Assembly (NCBI RefSeq): GCF_001723305.1
Contig: NZ_LPWF01000027.1
Location: forward strand, 62,001 to 126,000
Direction: 5' to 3'
Source: Methyloceanibacter superfactus
Lineage (GTDB): Bacteria; Pseudomonadota; Alphaproteobacteria; Rhizobiales; Methyloligellaceae
Length of the DNA: 64,000 nucleotides
Position numbers and translations under genes: made by a program. Of this stretch, positions 48,212 through 61,332 are shown in pieces. Positions within the stretch are counted from its first letter, which is position 1. Every line of letters begins with the position of its first letter. A model generated the notes under the pieces. It searched no databases, was not told where the DNA came from, and worked only from the letters and a program-made list of their open reading frames with translations.

Positions 48212-48702
48212 CTAGAACATATTGAGCTCGAGGCGGGCCTCGTCGGACATGCGCGACATGTCCCAGGGCGGATCGAACACCAGATTGACCTTCACCTGGC
48301 CCACGCCGGGCACCGCGCTGACGGCGTTCTCCACCCCACCGGGCATCTCGCCCGCCACCGGACAGCCGGGCGCCGTGAGCGTCATGACCACGTCGATATT
48401 GCGGTCGTCGTCGACATCGATCTTGTAGATGAGGCCGAGTTCGTAGATGTCGACCGGAATTTCAGGGTCGAACACGGTCTTCAGCGCCGACACGAGATCA
48501 GAATGAAGCTGCTCAAGCTCCTCCGGCGGAATGGACGACGGCGCACTCTCCACGATCATCCCGGGCGTTGGCGACGCGCCAGGCTCGCCAGGGTCCGCGC
48601 CTCGGCGGCTGACTGCACCTCGCCCGGCACGGACTGGGCGATCCCCGGCGACATCTCGTCGGGCGTCTCCGCCGTCTCGTTTCTCTGAGTCTTTTCAATC
48701 AT
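48212..48702 (-). CDS. sufT: SufT-like DUF59/MIP18 protein (one indel)
   Basis: SufT helps mature Fe-S proteins. The C-terminal domain (115 residues) reads VFDPEIPVDIYELGLIYKID and the cysteine motif TLTAPGCPVAGEMPGG. The N-terminal 47 residues (starting MIEKTQRNETAETPDEMSPG) are in another frame. A lost G near 48560, in CCGGGG before ATG, separates the parts. The start is ATG 48702. Typical alphaproteobacterial SufT carries such a non-conserved leader of 30-50 residues. Confidence 0.88.
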
Positions 48703-48716
48703 GTCAGTCACCGAGT

Positions 48717-49994
48717 TTAAGCGAACATCTCACGGGTCTTGCGCAGTGCGTCCACGAGCCGGTCGATTTCCTCGAAGCTATTATACATGGCGAATGAGGC
48801 ACGGCATGTCGAGGTTACGCCAAAGCGGGCCAGCAGAGGCTCGCAGCAATGGGTGCCGGCGCGCACCGCGACGCCGTGCCGGTCGAGAATTGTGCTCACA
48901 TCGTGAGCATGGGCGCCCTCCACCTCGAAGGAGATGATGCTGCCCTTGTCCTTGGCCCGGCCGAAAATCCGCAACCAATTCAACTCGCCGAGGCGCTCCA
49001 TGGCATAGGCCAGCAGCGCATCCTCATGAGCCTTGATGGCCTCGCGGCCGATGCCTTCGACATAGTCGATCGCCGCGCCGAGCCCGATGGCCTGGACGAT
49101 GGCCGGCGTCCCCGCCTCGAAGCGGTGCGGCGGTTTGCCGTAGGTCACCTCGTCGGTGGTGACATAGCCGATCATCTCGCCCCCGCCCTGATACGGCGGC
49201 ATGGCCTCCAGCAGCGCCTTCTTGCCGTAGAGCACGCCGATGCCAGTCGGACCATAAAGCTTGTGGCCGGTGAAGACGTAGAAATCGCAATCGAGGTCCT
49301 GCACGTCGACGGGCATGTGCACCGCGCCTTGGGCGCCGTCGATGAGCACGGGGATGCCGTGGGCATGGGCGATGCGCACGATCTCCTTCACCGGCACGAT
49401 CGTGCCCAGCACGTTCGACATCTGGGTGACGGCGATCATTTTGGTGCGCGGCGTGATCAGCTTCTCGAACTCGTCGAGCAGGAAGTCGCCGTCGTCGGAG
49501 ACCGGCGCCCATTTCAGTACCGCGCCTTGCCGCTCGCGGATGAAATGCCAAGGCACGATGTTGGAGTGGTGCTCCATGATGGTGAGCAGGATCTCGTCGC
49601 CGGCGCCGATGCGCGGGCGCCCGAACGACGAGGCCACGAGATTGATCGCCTCGGTGGCGTTGCGGGTGAAGACGATCTCCTCGTCCGACCGCGCGTGAGA
49701 AAGCCCCTCACCGTCTCGCGCGCCTTCTCGAAATTGGCGGTGGCGAGATTCGACAGATGGTGGAGCCCGCGATGGACGTTGGCGTATTCGTGGCCGTAAG
49801 CGTTGCTGACGGCATCGATCACGCTTTGCGGCTTTTGCGCCGAGGCGCCGTTGCGAGATAGGTCAGCGGTTTGCCGTGGACCGTCTCGGCCAGAATGGGA
49901 AAGTCGGCGCGGATAGCGTCGAGGTCGAACGGCGCATCGACGGCGCGGATGTCTTGGCCGCTTTGGTGTTGACCGGTGGCGTAATGATGGTCAT
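48717..49994 (-). CDS. sufS: Cysteine desulfurase SufS (about three indels)
   Basis: SufS removes sulfur from cysteine for Fe-S cluster assembly. The pieces are [20 protein letters not shown], then [18 protein letters not shown], and the long C-terminal part with [18 protein letters not shown], the PLP lysine in [14 protein letters not shown], and the active cysteine in [12 protein letters not shown]. Breaks lie near 49940, 49855 and 49705. The ATG at 49994 reads [11 protein letters not shown]. It is the second desulfurase of this operon. Confidence 0.9.
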
Positions 49995-50006
49995 CGGCCC
50001 TCCCCG

Positions 50007-51359
50007 TCAGCCGGCCTCGACGCCGAGCCAAGCGGCTGACGCGGCGTTGAACGCCTCACGCAAGGCTTCGTCGTCGACGACCTCGAAGGCCTCGCCGACA
50101 AAGGCCTGAATAAGCATGGCGCGCGCTTCCGGCTCGGGCAGGCCACGCGATTCCAGATAGAACAGCAGATCCTCGTCGATCTGGCCGGAGGTGGCGCCGT
50201 GGCCGCAGACCACGTCGTCGGCGAAGATCTCAAGCTCGGGCTTGGAATCGAACTCCGCCGTCTCGGACAGCAGCAGCGCCTGAGCCATCTGCTTGCCGTC
50301 GGTCTTCTGCGCATCCGGCGAGACGATGACCTTGCCCTGGAAGATGCCGCGCGCCTCGTCGTCGAGGACCACCTTGAACAATTCACGGCTGTCGCAGGCC
50401 GGCACGCGATGCTCGACCACCAGGGTGGTGTCGCAGTGCTGGCGGTCGCGGCCGAGGCACGCACCGGAAATGTCCGCCGAGGACCCCTCACCGTTGAAGG
50501 CCACATAGACCTGATTGCGGGCGAGCGCGGCGCCGGTCGAAAGCTGGAAGCCGTTATAGCGGGCATCCGCTCCGAGGGCCGCGAGCCACACATTGAGGTG
50601 AATCGTTTCAGGGGCTTCGCGCTGGATCTTGATGTGATTAATCGCGGCCTTGTCGCCAATCTTGATCTCGGTGACGGCGTTGCGCTGGAGCCCCGTCATG
50701 CCGAGGCTGCCATAGCTCTCGAGCACCGTGGCCGAGGCGCCCGCCTCCGCGGCGATGACATTGCGGGTGAAGGTGGACGCCGCCTCGCCGGTGCCGTCGA
50801 GATGGACGAGATGGATGGGCTTGCCAAGCGTCAGGCCCTCGGGCAAGCGCAAAGCCACGCCGCCGGTCATCAGTGCGGTGTTGAGCGCCAGCACGGCGTC
50901 GTCCTCACGCGGATTGACCTGTCCCAAGGCGGCCTTCAGCCATTCCGGCGGCATCTCCAGCAGATGGGACAGCGAGCTGACCTCGACGCCGGCCTCGCGG
51001 AGCCCCGACATGTCCGATAGATCGACGCGCAATTCGCCTTCGACGATGACGATGCGGTAGGCGGGGAACGCCGCGATCGCGCTGCCCAGCGCGGCTTCGA
51101 GCGCTTCGTCGCTCACGGGGATGCCCAGCGCGGTGACGAGCGGATGGACCTCGTCGATCCGCGCGCGCAGATCGGTGTATTTCCACGCCTCGATACGGCG
51201 ATGGGGCAGCCCCAGACGGCCATAGGCCTTGATGGCGTCGGCGCGCAGCGCCGCGACAAACGGGTTGCCCGCGCCGGGAAGCGCCTTCTCGGCCTTGGTG
51301 TAAAGGTCGAGATAATCCTGCTCGGCCTTGCTGCGGAACTGTTGGACGGACAAGTCCAT
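50007..51359 (-). CDS. sufD: Fe-S cluster scaffold subunit SufD
   Basis: SufD forms the SufBC2D scaffold. The intact 450-residue protein has [20 protein letters not shown] at the N-terminus and the SufBD beta-helix core with [40 protein letters not shown], and [20 protein letters not shown] at the C-terminus. It lies 13 bases after the sufC stop and 12 before sufS. Confidence 0.95.
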   Translation of the reverse strand: MDLSVQQFRSKAEQDYLDLYTKAEKALPGAGNPFVAALRADAIKAYGRLGLPHRRIEAWKYTDLRARIDEVHPLVTALGIPVSDEALEAALGSAIAAFPAYRIVIVEGELRVDLSDMSGLREAGVEVSSLSHLLEMPPEWLKAALGQVNPREDDAVLALNTALMTGGVALRLPEGLTLGKPIHLVHLDGTGEAASTFTRNVIAAEAGASATVLESYGSLGMTGLQRNAVTEIKIGDKAAINHIKIQREAPETIHLNVWLAALGADARYNGFQLSTGAALARNQVYVAFNGEGSSADISGACLGRDRQHCDTTLVVEHRVPACDSRELFKVVLDDEARGIFQGKVIVSPDAQKTDGKQMAQALLLSETAEFDSKPELEIFADDVVCGHGATSGQIDEDLLFYLESRGLPEPEARAMLIQAFVGEAFEVVDDEALREAFNAASAAWLGVEAG

Positions 51360-51372
51360 GAATTAAGTCTCC

Positions 51373-52128
<756 letters not shown>

Positions 52129-52178
52129 CTAGTCCGTCTTTCTAACTCTTTGGCATCAGAGTCTGTTCTGTTGCGTTC

Positions 52179-53651
52179 CTAGCCGACCGAGCCCTCGAGG
52201 CTGATCGAGATGAGTTTCTGGGTCTCCGCCATGAACTCCATGGGGAGCTGCTGAAGCACGTCGCGGACGAAGCCGTTGACGATGAGCGCCACCGCCTCCT
52301 CCTCCGACAGGCCGCGGCTCAGGCAATAGAACAGCTGGTCGTCGGAGATCTTCGAGGTGGTCGCTTCGTGCTCGAAGGTCGCGCTCGCATTCTTGGCCTC
52401 GATATAGGGCACGGTATGGGCGCCGCATTTGTCGCCGATGAGCAACGAGTCGCAGACCGTGAAGTTCCGCGCGTTGGTCGCCTTGCGATGAGCCGAGACG
52501 AGCCCGCGATAGGTGTTGTTGGAGCGGCCGGCGGCGATGCCTTTGGAGATGATGCGGCTCGACGTATCCTTGCCCAGATGGATCATCTTGGTGCCGCTAT
52601 CGACCTGCTGATAGCCGTTGGAGATGGCGATCGAGTAGAACTCGCCGCGTGAGCCGTTGCCGCGCAAGATGCAGGACGGGTATTTCCAGGTGATGGCCGA
52701 GCCGGTCTCGACTTGCGTCCAGGAGATCTTGGAGCGGTCGCCGCGGCAATCGCCGCGCTTGGTGACGAAGTTATAGATGCCGCCCTTGCCGTTCTTGTCG
52801 CCCGGATACCAGTTCTGCACCGTGGAGTATTTGATCTCGGCGTCCTCTAGGGCCACGAGCTCGACCACGGCGGCATGGAGCTGGTTCTCGTCGCGCATGG
52901 GTGCGGTGCAGCCTTCGAGATAGCTCACGTAGGAGCCCTTGTCGGCGATGATGAGCGTGCGCTCGAACTGTCCGGTCTGCTCGGCATTGATGCGGAAATA
53001 GGTGGAGAGCTCCATGGGGCAGCGCACCCCTTCCGGCACGTAGACGAAGGAGCCGTCGGAGAACACCGCAGAGTTGAGCGTGGCGTAGAAGTTGTCGGTG
53101 GCCGGCACGACCGAGCCCAGATATTTCTGCACCAGGTCGGGGTGGTTCTTCACCGCCTCGGAGATCGAGCAGAAGATCACGCCCGCCTTGGACAGCTCCT
53201 CCTTGAAGGTGGTGACCACCGAGACGCTGTCGAACACGGCGTCGACGGCGACGCGCGGCGCGCCTTTGACGCCCGCGAGTACCTCCTGCTCCTTCAGCGG
53301 GATGCCGAGCTTCGCATAAGTGGCAAGGAGCTCGGGATCGACCTCGGCGAGGCTCTTCGGTCCCTCGGTGCTCTTCGGCGCCGAGTAGTAGTAGAGATCC
53401 TGAAAATCGATCTTCGGGTAGTGAACGTTGGCCCACTCCGGCTCCTGCATGGTCTGCCAGCGCCGGAACGCTTCCAGCCGCCACTTGAGCAGCCATTCGG
53501 GCTCGTGCTTCTTGGCCGAGATGAAGCGGACGATGTCCTCGTTCAGACCCTTGGGGGCCTTGACCGATTCAATGTCGGTGAAGAAGCCGTATTTATACTG
53601 ATCGACGTCGATCTCTTTGACGCGTTCGACCGTTTCCTGCACTGCCGCCAT
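52179..53651 (-). CDS. sufB: Fe-S cluster scaffold subunit SufB
   Basis: SufB is the main scaffold on which the cluster forms. The intact 490-residue protein has [20 protein letters not shown] near the start, [40 protein letters not shown] and a C-terminal [18 protein letters not shown]. The conserved cysteine SYLEGCTAP is present. It follows the IscS-like gene by 36 bases. Confidence 0.96.
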   Translation of the reverse strand: MAAVQETVERVKEIDVDQYKYGFFTDIESVKAPKGLNEDIVRFISAKKHEPEWLLKWRLEAFRRWQTMQEPEWANVHYPKIDFQDLYYYSAPKSTEGPKSLAEVDPELLATYAKLGIPLKEQEVLAGVKGAPRVAVDAVFDSVSVVTTFKEELSKAGVIFCSISEAVKNHPDLVQKYLGSVVPATDNFYATLNSAVFSDGSFVYVPEGVRCPMELSTYFRINAEQTGQFERTLIIADKGSYVSYLEGCTAPMRDENQLHAAVVELVALEDAEIKYSTVQNWYPGDKNGKGGIYNFVTKRGDCRGDRSKISWTQVETGSAITWKYPSCILRGNGSRGEFYSIAISNGYQQVDSGTKMIHLGKDTSSRIISKGIAAGRSNNTYRGLVSAHRKATNARNFTVCDSLLIGDKCGAHTVPYIEAKNASATFEHEATTSKISDDQLFYCLSRGLSEEEAVALIVNGFVRDVLQQLPMEFMAETQKLISISLEGSVG

Positions 53652-53687
53652 TACTGCTGCTCCAAATTCTCTTTCGTTTGCGACTAG

Positions 53688-54838
53688 TTAAGCCGCTTCC
53701 TTCGCGCTCTGCTTGAGCCGCTTGATCACGTCACCGAAGGCGCTGAGATATCTCTGGATATCGGTATTCTCGCTGCCTATTCCAAGCTTATCCGGATGGC
53801 GCCCTCGGCCAATTCAGGCGCCACGCCCATGGCCGCGAGCACATGGGAAACCTCGACCTTGCCCGACGAGCAGGCGGACCCGGCGCTCACCGCGATGCCC
53901 GCCAGATCGAGAGCGATCACCAGCGTCTCCGACTTCGCGCCCGGCACGGCGATGCAGGCCGTGTTCGGCAGGCGCCGCACATTGCCTGAGAACACCACCG
54001 CATCCTCGGCGATGGCCCGCACACCCTCTTCCAGCGCATCCCTGAGCTTGGCGATCTCGTCCATCTTGGCGAGGTCGGCCGCGGCCAGTTCCGCCGCTAC
54101 GCCGAAGCCAATGATGCCGGGAACGTTCTCCGTGCCGGCCCGGCGCCGGCCTTCCTGACCGCCGCCCTTGATGAGTGGCTCGACGGTGACGCCTTCGGCG
54201 AGAACAAGCGCGCCGGCCCCTTTCGGTCCGCCCATCTTGTGAGCCGACAGGCTCACCATGTCGGCGCCCAGTTCGGCCATGTCGAGCGGCACCCGGCCCG
54301 CCGCCTGAATGGCGTCGCAATGGAGCAGCCCACCGGCGTCGTGCACGATCTTGGCGGCTTCCGCCACGGGCTGAATGGCGCCCGTCTCATTATTGGCCGC
54401 CATCAAGGAGACGATCGGCCGCCAGCCGCCGGGCTTATGCTTCTCGAGCTTCCGCGCGAGGACCGCGAGATCGGCGATGCCGTCCGGCGTCACGGGGATG
54501 ATGGTCGTGGTCTCGGGATGGAACCGGCCGCCCGAGAGCACCGAGGGGTGCTCAATCGCCGACAGGTAGCAGTGCCAGGAGGCGTCGCCCGACAGGGCGG
54601 CAAGCGCCAGCGCGTTGGCTTCGGTGCCGCCGCTGGTGAAAATCACATTCGCGGGGCTCGCGCCGACCAGCTTGGCGACCTTGGCTCTGGCATCCTCGAT
54701 GGCCGCGCGGGCCGCGCGGCCCTCCTCATGCACGGAGGACGGATTGCCGTGCAGGCCGAGCGCCGCCGTGACCGCGTCGCGCACTTCCGAGCGCAAAGGC
54801 GCCGTCGCGTTATAATCAAGATAGGAGCGCTGGTTCAT
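53688..54838 (-). CDS. IscS/NifS-type cysteine desulfurase, first gene of the suf operon (one indel)
   Basis: This PLP enzyme has SYLDYNATAPLRSEVRDAV, the lysine in VSLSAHKMGGPKGAGALVL and the active-site loop AGSACSSGKVEVSHVLAAM. It is a group I (NifS/IscS-like) desulfurase, distinct from the SufS in the same operon. A lost G in TTGGGAATA near 53782 creates a false stop; restored, the tail is GSENTDIQRYLSAFGDVIKR to TAA 53688-53690. ATG 54838 is the family start. Confidence 0.9.
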
Positions 54839-54963
54839 GCTGTGCCAAGCTCGCGGCCAAACGCCGCCGGTTAACGCTTGCACGAGCCCCCGTCGCCCGT
54901 GCTATGAAGCGCGGCCTAACAAATGCACCGCTCCAAGCGCCCAGCTGATTTGGAACGGCCTTG

Positions 54964-54980
54964 TTTGGAACAATTCTAAT
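54964..54980. promoter_or_regulatory. Irr-type iron-control element (ICE) upstream of suf
   Basis: TTTGGAACAATTCTAAT contains the near-palindrome TTnGAA-N3-TTCTAA, which matches the Irr box TTTAGAA-N3-TTCTAAA at all but one or two positions. It lies about 125 bases upstream of the first suf gene. Iron control of suf by Irr is known in Rhizobiales. Confidence 0.55.
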
Positions 54981-55099
54981 CTCTTGTTTGTATAGGATTC
55001 CGAGGCGGCAGAGTCAAGTTTTGCGGCGCCCAATCACACGCCCCATATACAAGCACGCATCCCCATCAGCGCGTTAACGCATCTCGAGGCCAGTAGTTC

Positions 55100-55767
55100 A
55101 TGCCTGAAGTCAATATCAGCGGCCCCAGCGGTCGAATCGAAGCCCGCTATCATCATGAGGCCTCTCCGAATTCGCCGGTCGCCTGATCCTGCATCCGCAC
55201 CCGCAATTCGGCGGGACGATGAATAATCAGGTCGTGTATCATCTGTACTACGCTTTCCAGAAGCGTGGATTTTCGGTGCTGCGCTTCAATTTCCGCGGCG
55301 TCGGGCGCAGCGAGGGGCTGTTCGACAACGGCCCGGGCGAGCTGGCGGACGCGGCCACGGCGCTCGACTGGCTGCAGGCCTATAACGCCGATGCGCCGTC
55401 CTGCTGGATCGCCGGAGTGTCCTTCGGCGCCTGGATCGCCATGCAGCTCCTGATGCGCCGCCCCGAGGTCGAAGGCTTCATCTCCGTGGCCCCGCCGGCC
55501 AATCTCTATGACTTCACCTTCCTGGCCCCCTGCCCGTCCTCCGGGCTGATGGTCAACGGCGCGAAAGATCGAGTCGTGCCAACCGAATCCGTGCGCGGGC
55601 TTGTGGATCGTCTCAAGACGCAGAAGGGCATCGTCATCGACCACCAGACCGTGCCCGACGCGAACCACTTCTTCGAGGATCGCATGGAAGGCCTCATGGA
55701 CGTGGTCGACGGCTATCTCGACAAGCGTCTCGGCAAGCTGAAGAAGCGCAAGGACACGGCCGCCTAA
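55100..55767 (+). CDS. Alpha/beta hydrolase (one indel)
   Basis: The N-terminal frame gives MPEVNISGPSGRIEARYHHE. A lost C near 55183 then makes a false stop (GCC-CTG to GCCTG). The other frame continues with ILHPHPQFGGTMNNQVVYHL, NFRGVGRSEG, the nucleophile elbow WIAGVSFGAWIAM, the acid in NGAKDRVVPTE and the His in DANHFFED. About 222 residues. The substrate is unknown. It is a common conserved alphaproteobacterial hydrolase next to tyrS. Confidence 0.88.
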
Positions 55768-55884
55768 GGGCCGCCTTCCCTTCGGCCCCGTGCGCCGTCC
55801 TGGACTGGCGGGTTTGGTATTCGTCCCGCAAACCTGCTAGAGGCTCTGGCCAACGCCAGTCAGACGAGAAGCGGCCAATCCGCC

Positions 55885-57137
55885 ATGAGCACCGTCAAAT
55901 CGGACCTGCTGCACGAGCTCACCACGCGCGGCTTCATCCATCAATGCACCGACGAGGCGGGCCTCGACAAGCTCGCGCGCGGCGAGACCATCACCGGCTA
56001 TATTGGCTTCGACTGCACGGCGCCGAGCCTGCATGTGGGCAACCTGGTCGGCATCATGCTGCTGCGCAAGCTGCAGCAGACGGGCCACCGCCCGATCGTG
56101 CTGATCGGGGGCGGCACCACCAAGGTCGGCGATCCGTCCGGCAAGGACGAGTCCCGCAAGCTCCTCACGGACGCGGAGATCGGCGCCAATATCGCCGGCA
56201 TCGAGACGGTGTTCTCCAAGTTCTTGAGCTTTGGCCATGGGACGCGTGACGCGATCATGGTCAACAATGCCGACTGGCTCGGCGCGCTGAACTACATCGA
56301 CTTCCTGCGCGACTATGGGCGCCATTTCAGCGTCAACCGCATGATGAGCCAGGACTCCGTCAAGCTCAGGCTCGACCGCGAACAGAATTTGAGCTTCATC
56401 GAGTTCAACTACATGGTGCTGCAGGCCTACGACTTCGTGGAGCTTTACCGGCGCGAAGGCTGCCGCTTGCAGATGGGCGGCTCGGATCAGTGGGGCAATA
56501 TCGTGAGCGGCATCGAGCTCGGCCGGCGCACCGAGAGCGCCGAGCTGTTCGGCCTCACCTCGCCGCTCCTCACGACCGCCTCGGGCGCCAAGATGGGCAA
56601 GACCGCGGCGGGCGCGGTGTGGCTCAACCCCGACATGCTCTCCCCTTACGACTATTGGCAGTTCTGGCGGAATGCCGAGGACGCCGACGTGCCGCGCTTC
56701 CTCAAGCTCTTCACCGAGCTGCCGCTGGGAGAGATCGGCAAGCTCGCCGCGCTCGAGGGCGCCGAGCTGAACGAGGCCAAGAAGATCCTCGCCACCGAGG
56801 CCACGGCACTCGTGCATGGGCGCGATGCGGCGGACCGCGCGGCGGCAACGGCGCGGACCACGTTCGAGCAGGGGCAGACCTCCGCCAACCTGCCGAGCAT
56901 CGAGGTGGCGCGCGGCGACCTCGAAAAGGGATTGGGCGTGCTCAACGCGGCGGTGCTGGCGGGCTTCGTGAAGTCGACCGGCGAAGCGCGGCGTCAGGTC
57001 AAGGGCGGCGGCATCAAGGTCAACGACGCGGCCGCACCGACGAGCGGCAGTCGCTCACTTTGACTGACCTGACCGACGAAGGCGTGATCAAGCTGTCGCT
57101 GGGCAAGAAGCGCCACGCGCTCATCCGTCCCGTCTAG
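55885..57137 (+). CDS. tyrS: Tyrosyl-tRNA synthetase (one indel)
   Basis: TyrS charges tRNA-Tyr. It has the HIGH-like [59 protein letters not shown], and the KMSKS variant [13 protein letters not shown]. The C-terminal S4 domain starts [17 protein letters not shown] lost base near 57037 breaks the frame; restored, it ends [20 protein letters not shown] and ALIRPV at 57137. This essential gene cannot be a pseudogene, so the indel is an error. Confidence 0.94.
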
Positions 57138-57146
57138 ATCTTCCGT

Positions 57147-60100
57147 CTACCTGACGTTCTGGAACGGCCTGATGCGCTCGTTCTTCTGTGCCGCGGCCGC
57201 GGCGCCCGGATCCGGCACGGTGCCGGTGAAGTCGAAGATCTGCCGGAAGATGCCCGGCGCCATCACCGACATGGGATTGACGAGCACCGTGGGGTCGTCG
57301 AGCTTGCCTTTAATGGCGAAGGTGATGCCCACCACGCCCTCGCCTTGGCGGCCCACCAGGATCTTGCCGAGAATAGGCACGGCGCCGAGCGCCGAGTTCA
57401 GGCCGTAGAGCGGAACGTAGGTGCCGCCGAGATCGACCGTCTGCGATTTGAAGTCCACCGTGCCGCGCAAGGTGGCGCCGAGCGCCGGACCGTTGATATA
57501 GGCGTCGCGCAGACGGAACTTGCCGGCGCGACGGAGAAGGGCGCGCGCAGGCGCTTGAACACGATGCTCGACTTGACCATCTGCTGCTTCTGCTCGCCGA
57601 GGACGGCGGCGGCGCTCGGGTCGGTGAGGACGTCGGCCACAACGGGATCGCCCTCCACCTCGAAGTCGCGCGCCCATAGGGTCCCGGACTTCGTCCCCGG
57701 CCCGCCGGCATCCATGTTCACTTGCAGCGAGGCATCCCCGCCCTTGATGCTGCGATAGAAGCCGACCAAGCGGAACGCCGCGCCGGCGTCATGCGCCTCG
57801 GCCTTGAGGATTCGGGCGCCGTTCTTATTTTGCAGCTCGACGGCGGCCACTTCCCTGCCGTTCAGCAGGCCCTTGGCATCGAGGGCGATCAGCCGGCCAT
57901 CGCGCTTCTTGAGCATGACATCCACATTCGTCGCCGTGGTATCGTAGAAGCCGACGACGCGTCCGATCTTGGCGGTGAAATCGATGCCGAAGGGCTGCGC
58001 CGGCTCCGTCGATCCGTCCTCGACAAGCTGGCCCGCCGAGAACAAAGAGCGGAAGAATTGCTGACCGTCATAGCTCGGACCTTCGGCGTGGACCTCGAGC
58101 ACCTGATCGTCGCGGACCTCCGCGGTGATCTCGACATGGGTCTGGGGGCTCACCGAGAAATCCGAGAAGTAGAACTTCTTGAGGTGCTGATCGGCGTCGA
58201 GAGAGATCTGACCGTCGACGGCGATATCGTCACCGACGATCTTGAAATTCTGCAAGTCGGTCGAGCCGTCCTCGTGCTTGGCCACGTCGAAGCTCACCTG
58301 CGCCGCCTTTCCGGTCGGCTTGGTCCACCCCATGCTGCCGAAGAGTAGCTGCGCGTTGGTCAGGTCGGCTTCCATGCTCATGGACTGCGTGGCCTGTCCC
58401 AAGCCCGTGACCGACAGCGTAAGGGGTGTCGGCCCCTTGACCAGATGGTTGACCTTGATCCCGAGCTTGTCGCGCAAGGCTTCGTCGAGCGTGGCGGAGA
58501 CCCTGACGGGCGGCTGCTGGCCGGCGGGCGCGTAGAAGACCCGCTGCCAGTAGATCTCGGCGGGCACTTCCTTGATCTTGATCTCGCCCTTGGCGGTGAC
58601 GCCCTCGTCGGAGAGCTCGACGTCGAGCGCGCCGCCGTCGATGTCCATGTCGCCCACGAGGTTCGAGGCGATGGCGTCGTTGAGACGCGCCAACCACTCA
58701 TCTTGATCTCCTTGAAATCGAGATCGTTCTTGAGCGGCATCGACAAGGTGAACTCTCCCACGGCGGAGCCACCGAGGAAGTCCGGCTTCATGCCGACGGC
58801 GCTAATATAGCCCAGCGGCTCGTGATCGAGGAGTTGCATGACCGTCGGCGTGGGCGCGGCCGCCTTGTAGGTGATGACGCCCTGCTGCGGATCCTCGCGC
58901 AGGTCGGGGATGTAGAAGCGCCCTTCACTGAGCGTAATCTCTTGTCCGGCGGCGGGGACGATCTTGCCCTGGGGAATGTCGACCATGAACTCCGTGCCCA
59001 CCACGGTGAGCTTGGCGTCGCCCGTGATCACCGGCGGCAGGCCTTCCACGTAGACGATGCTCATGCCGGAGAAGTTCAACTCGACATCGACCGCGCCTTC
59101 GGGCGCCGCGGCCCCCTGCTCGATCTCGGCGATGGCGCCGGCCGGCAGCGACACGTTGAACTTGCCGCCGACCACTTGGCCGCCCGATACGCGCTCGAGC
59201 ACCCACTCGCGTGCCTTGCCGGCGAGAAATTTGGGCCAGAAGCGCTTCAGGGTTTCGACCGGCATCGGGCTCACCTTGCCGGCCAGCTTGACCGCGGGCG
59301 AACCGGGCGCGTCCACCACGCTGCCGGACATGACGATCGAGGCGTCCCCGGCGCGAATGACGAAGCGGGACAGCGTCATGGTGCCTTCCTTGGACGAGAG
59401 GCTTCCCTTGGCGGTCCATTCGTCGATCTTGAGGGGGGCGAGACCGAACTCGGCGATCCCCAGAGCCGCATCGTTCGCCTTCAAGGAAAAGTCCCAAGAG
59501 ACCGCCTTGCCCTTGTCGTCGCGCACGGGGCGGAACTCGCCGCTGAAGGTGGCCCGGCTCTTGCCCCAGCGCAGCGTCGAGGGGGCGATCTCGACCACGT
59601 CGCTCTCTTTCAGATAGCGCACCGTGAAGTCGCCGTGGTCGATCCGCACGGGCGTATCGCGATCCCAAGGTGGGGTGATCGGACCCGGCGCCAGCCTGAG
59701 CCGCGCCTCACCCGACAGGAACTCGCCCGAATCGTCCAACTCGACATTGGTCTCGCCATCGACCGCCATGTCGAGCGCGCGGAGGATGCCGATCGTGGGG
59801 AAGTTGCCGGCAATGCCCGCCGGCACCAGATTCTCGATCAGCGCGGTGATCAACAGACTGTTGCGCCTGGCGCGTTGCTCGGTACGAACCTCGAGCTGCC
59901 AGTCGCCCTTGCTGGAGGCGACATTGGCTTCGCCCACGAGGATGCTGCGGTTGTCGCGATGCTCCAGATCTATGGCGAAGTCCGGCACCTGCCATAAAGT
60001 CTGCGCGCCGTCCTGGTTGAGGACGACGATCGCATTCTTGAAACCGAACCGCGTCAGGTAGGACGTGTCGCCGCGGCGGGCGCGGTCGAAGACCTCGGTC

Positions 60101-60803
60101 ACCGTCTTGTTCAAATCGAATTTGCGTCCGCCGGCGCCGATCGGCAGCTCGGGCCGCTCGGCACTGACCGCCTCCGGCGGCTCGGCCGCGACTTCGGGGG
60201 CGCCGTCCGCCGGCAGCGCGCCGCGGATCAACACATCACCGTCCGTATTGGACGGCCGGGTGAAGGCCAAGGCCAGGCCTTGGTCGGCCGTGTAAGACAG
60301 CAAGAGGCGCGGGCCGATGAAGTCGACGCTGCCCGGCGCCAACCGCCCCGACAGCAGTCCCGCGCCGCTCATGCCGATGGCGGCAAGCGGCGCTTGGGCG
60401 ACGATCGAACCGTCCTTGTCGAGGAGACGAATGTTGCGGAGGCGGAACAACACGCCCGGCCCGTCGGCGCTGCGCTGGAGAACCGCGTCGTCGATCTTCA
60501 CGCGCAGGTCCGAAAGCTGATCGTTGATCGCCGCCTCGATGGGCGGGACGAGAGCGGGGAGAGAGATCGGGCCGTTGGCGAGACGCCCATAGCCAAAGAC
60601 GATGGCAATGAGCCCAACCACGAGCACGCCGGCGAAAATCTCGCGGCAGACATGGGCGCTGCGCGAAGAGAGCTTGGCGCAGCTCGATCTGACCGGCGCG
60701 GAACCCGCTTCACCCACTCCCGGCCGCGCGCGGGCAAGGCGCGGATCGCCTTGCCGCCCTCGGCGGTCAGCTTCAGCCAGGTCCCTGCGATCGGTTCGTC
60801 CAT
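57147..60803 (-). CDS. Large AsmA/YhdP-like envelope protein (three indels)
   Basis: The protein (about 1,218 residues) has an N-terminal cytoplasmic part (MDEPIAGTWLKLTAEGGKAI), one membrane segment (IFAGVLVVGLIAIVFGYG) and a very long beta-rich periplasmic part with DUF3971/AsmA-like features: NGPISLPALVPPIEAAIN, FDLNKTVTEVFDRARRG, WPKFLAGKAREWVLERVSGG. Near the C-terminus lies GLNSALGAVPILGKILVGRQ, a typical AsmA end. Such proteins are proposed to carry phospholipids across the periplasm. Breaks lie near 60690, 58695 and 57535. Confidence 0.85.
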
Positions 60804-61332
60804 TCAGTCACAGGCCCCCAAATTTCGGCCGAGCGCCCGATCGCGCCCTCCACCAGGGGCCTACACGAGCAGACTTGTGCTACGACCGGCCCGCCATCGC
60901 ACGACGACACAGCGCTGCCCGGTCCGCTCATGGTCTCTTGCCGGCAACCCCCCAAGGCGTACCCTCAACATCTCGCCCGTGCCTCGTTACCACGGCCCGG
61001 AACGAGAGGCTAAGGTCTCGTGCCATATGAGGCAGGAAAATCGGCTAAAGGAAGGCGATTCCAACCCTTTCAGGCATCGCCGGTCCCCTTCAGGGAGGCC
61101 TAGGGGAGGTCTCCCCCCGCAGGCAGGAGAAGCCCCATGACAAGGTTGGGGCGAGGCGATATTGTCACGGGCAGGAGTTGGGTGCTGGGTATTGGTCTTT
61201 GGTCGGGCAACTCCGCGACAATCCAGATCTAGGCGGCTCTAAGCCTGCTGTGCTGTCTCAATGTCGCGGGACCTGGTGCCGAGTACGTTTTTGCGCTTTG
61301 CGTCACTCGTTTGAATGGGGAGGTACCCAGTT
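60804..61332 (+). other. Intergenic region of 529 bases with possible RNA structure
   Basis: No gene is visible between the AsmA-like gene and bactofilin. It holds the divergent promoters of both. Between 61050 and 61116 two local hairpins can form: GGCGAT (61054-61059) with ATCGCC (61076-61081), and GGGGAG (61103-61108) with CTCCCC (61111-61116). I do not recognise a known RNA family. GGGGAGG precedes the bactofilin ATG. Confidence 0.4.

Noticed and set aside
56490-57137. Programmed frameshift in tyrS
   Set aside because: No slippery sequence or stimulatory element is seen, and the restored tail is the ordinary S4 domain. A lost base is the simpler explanation.
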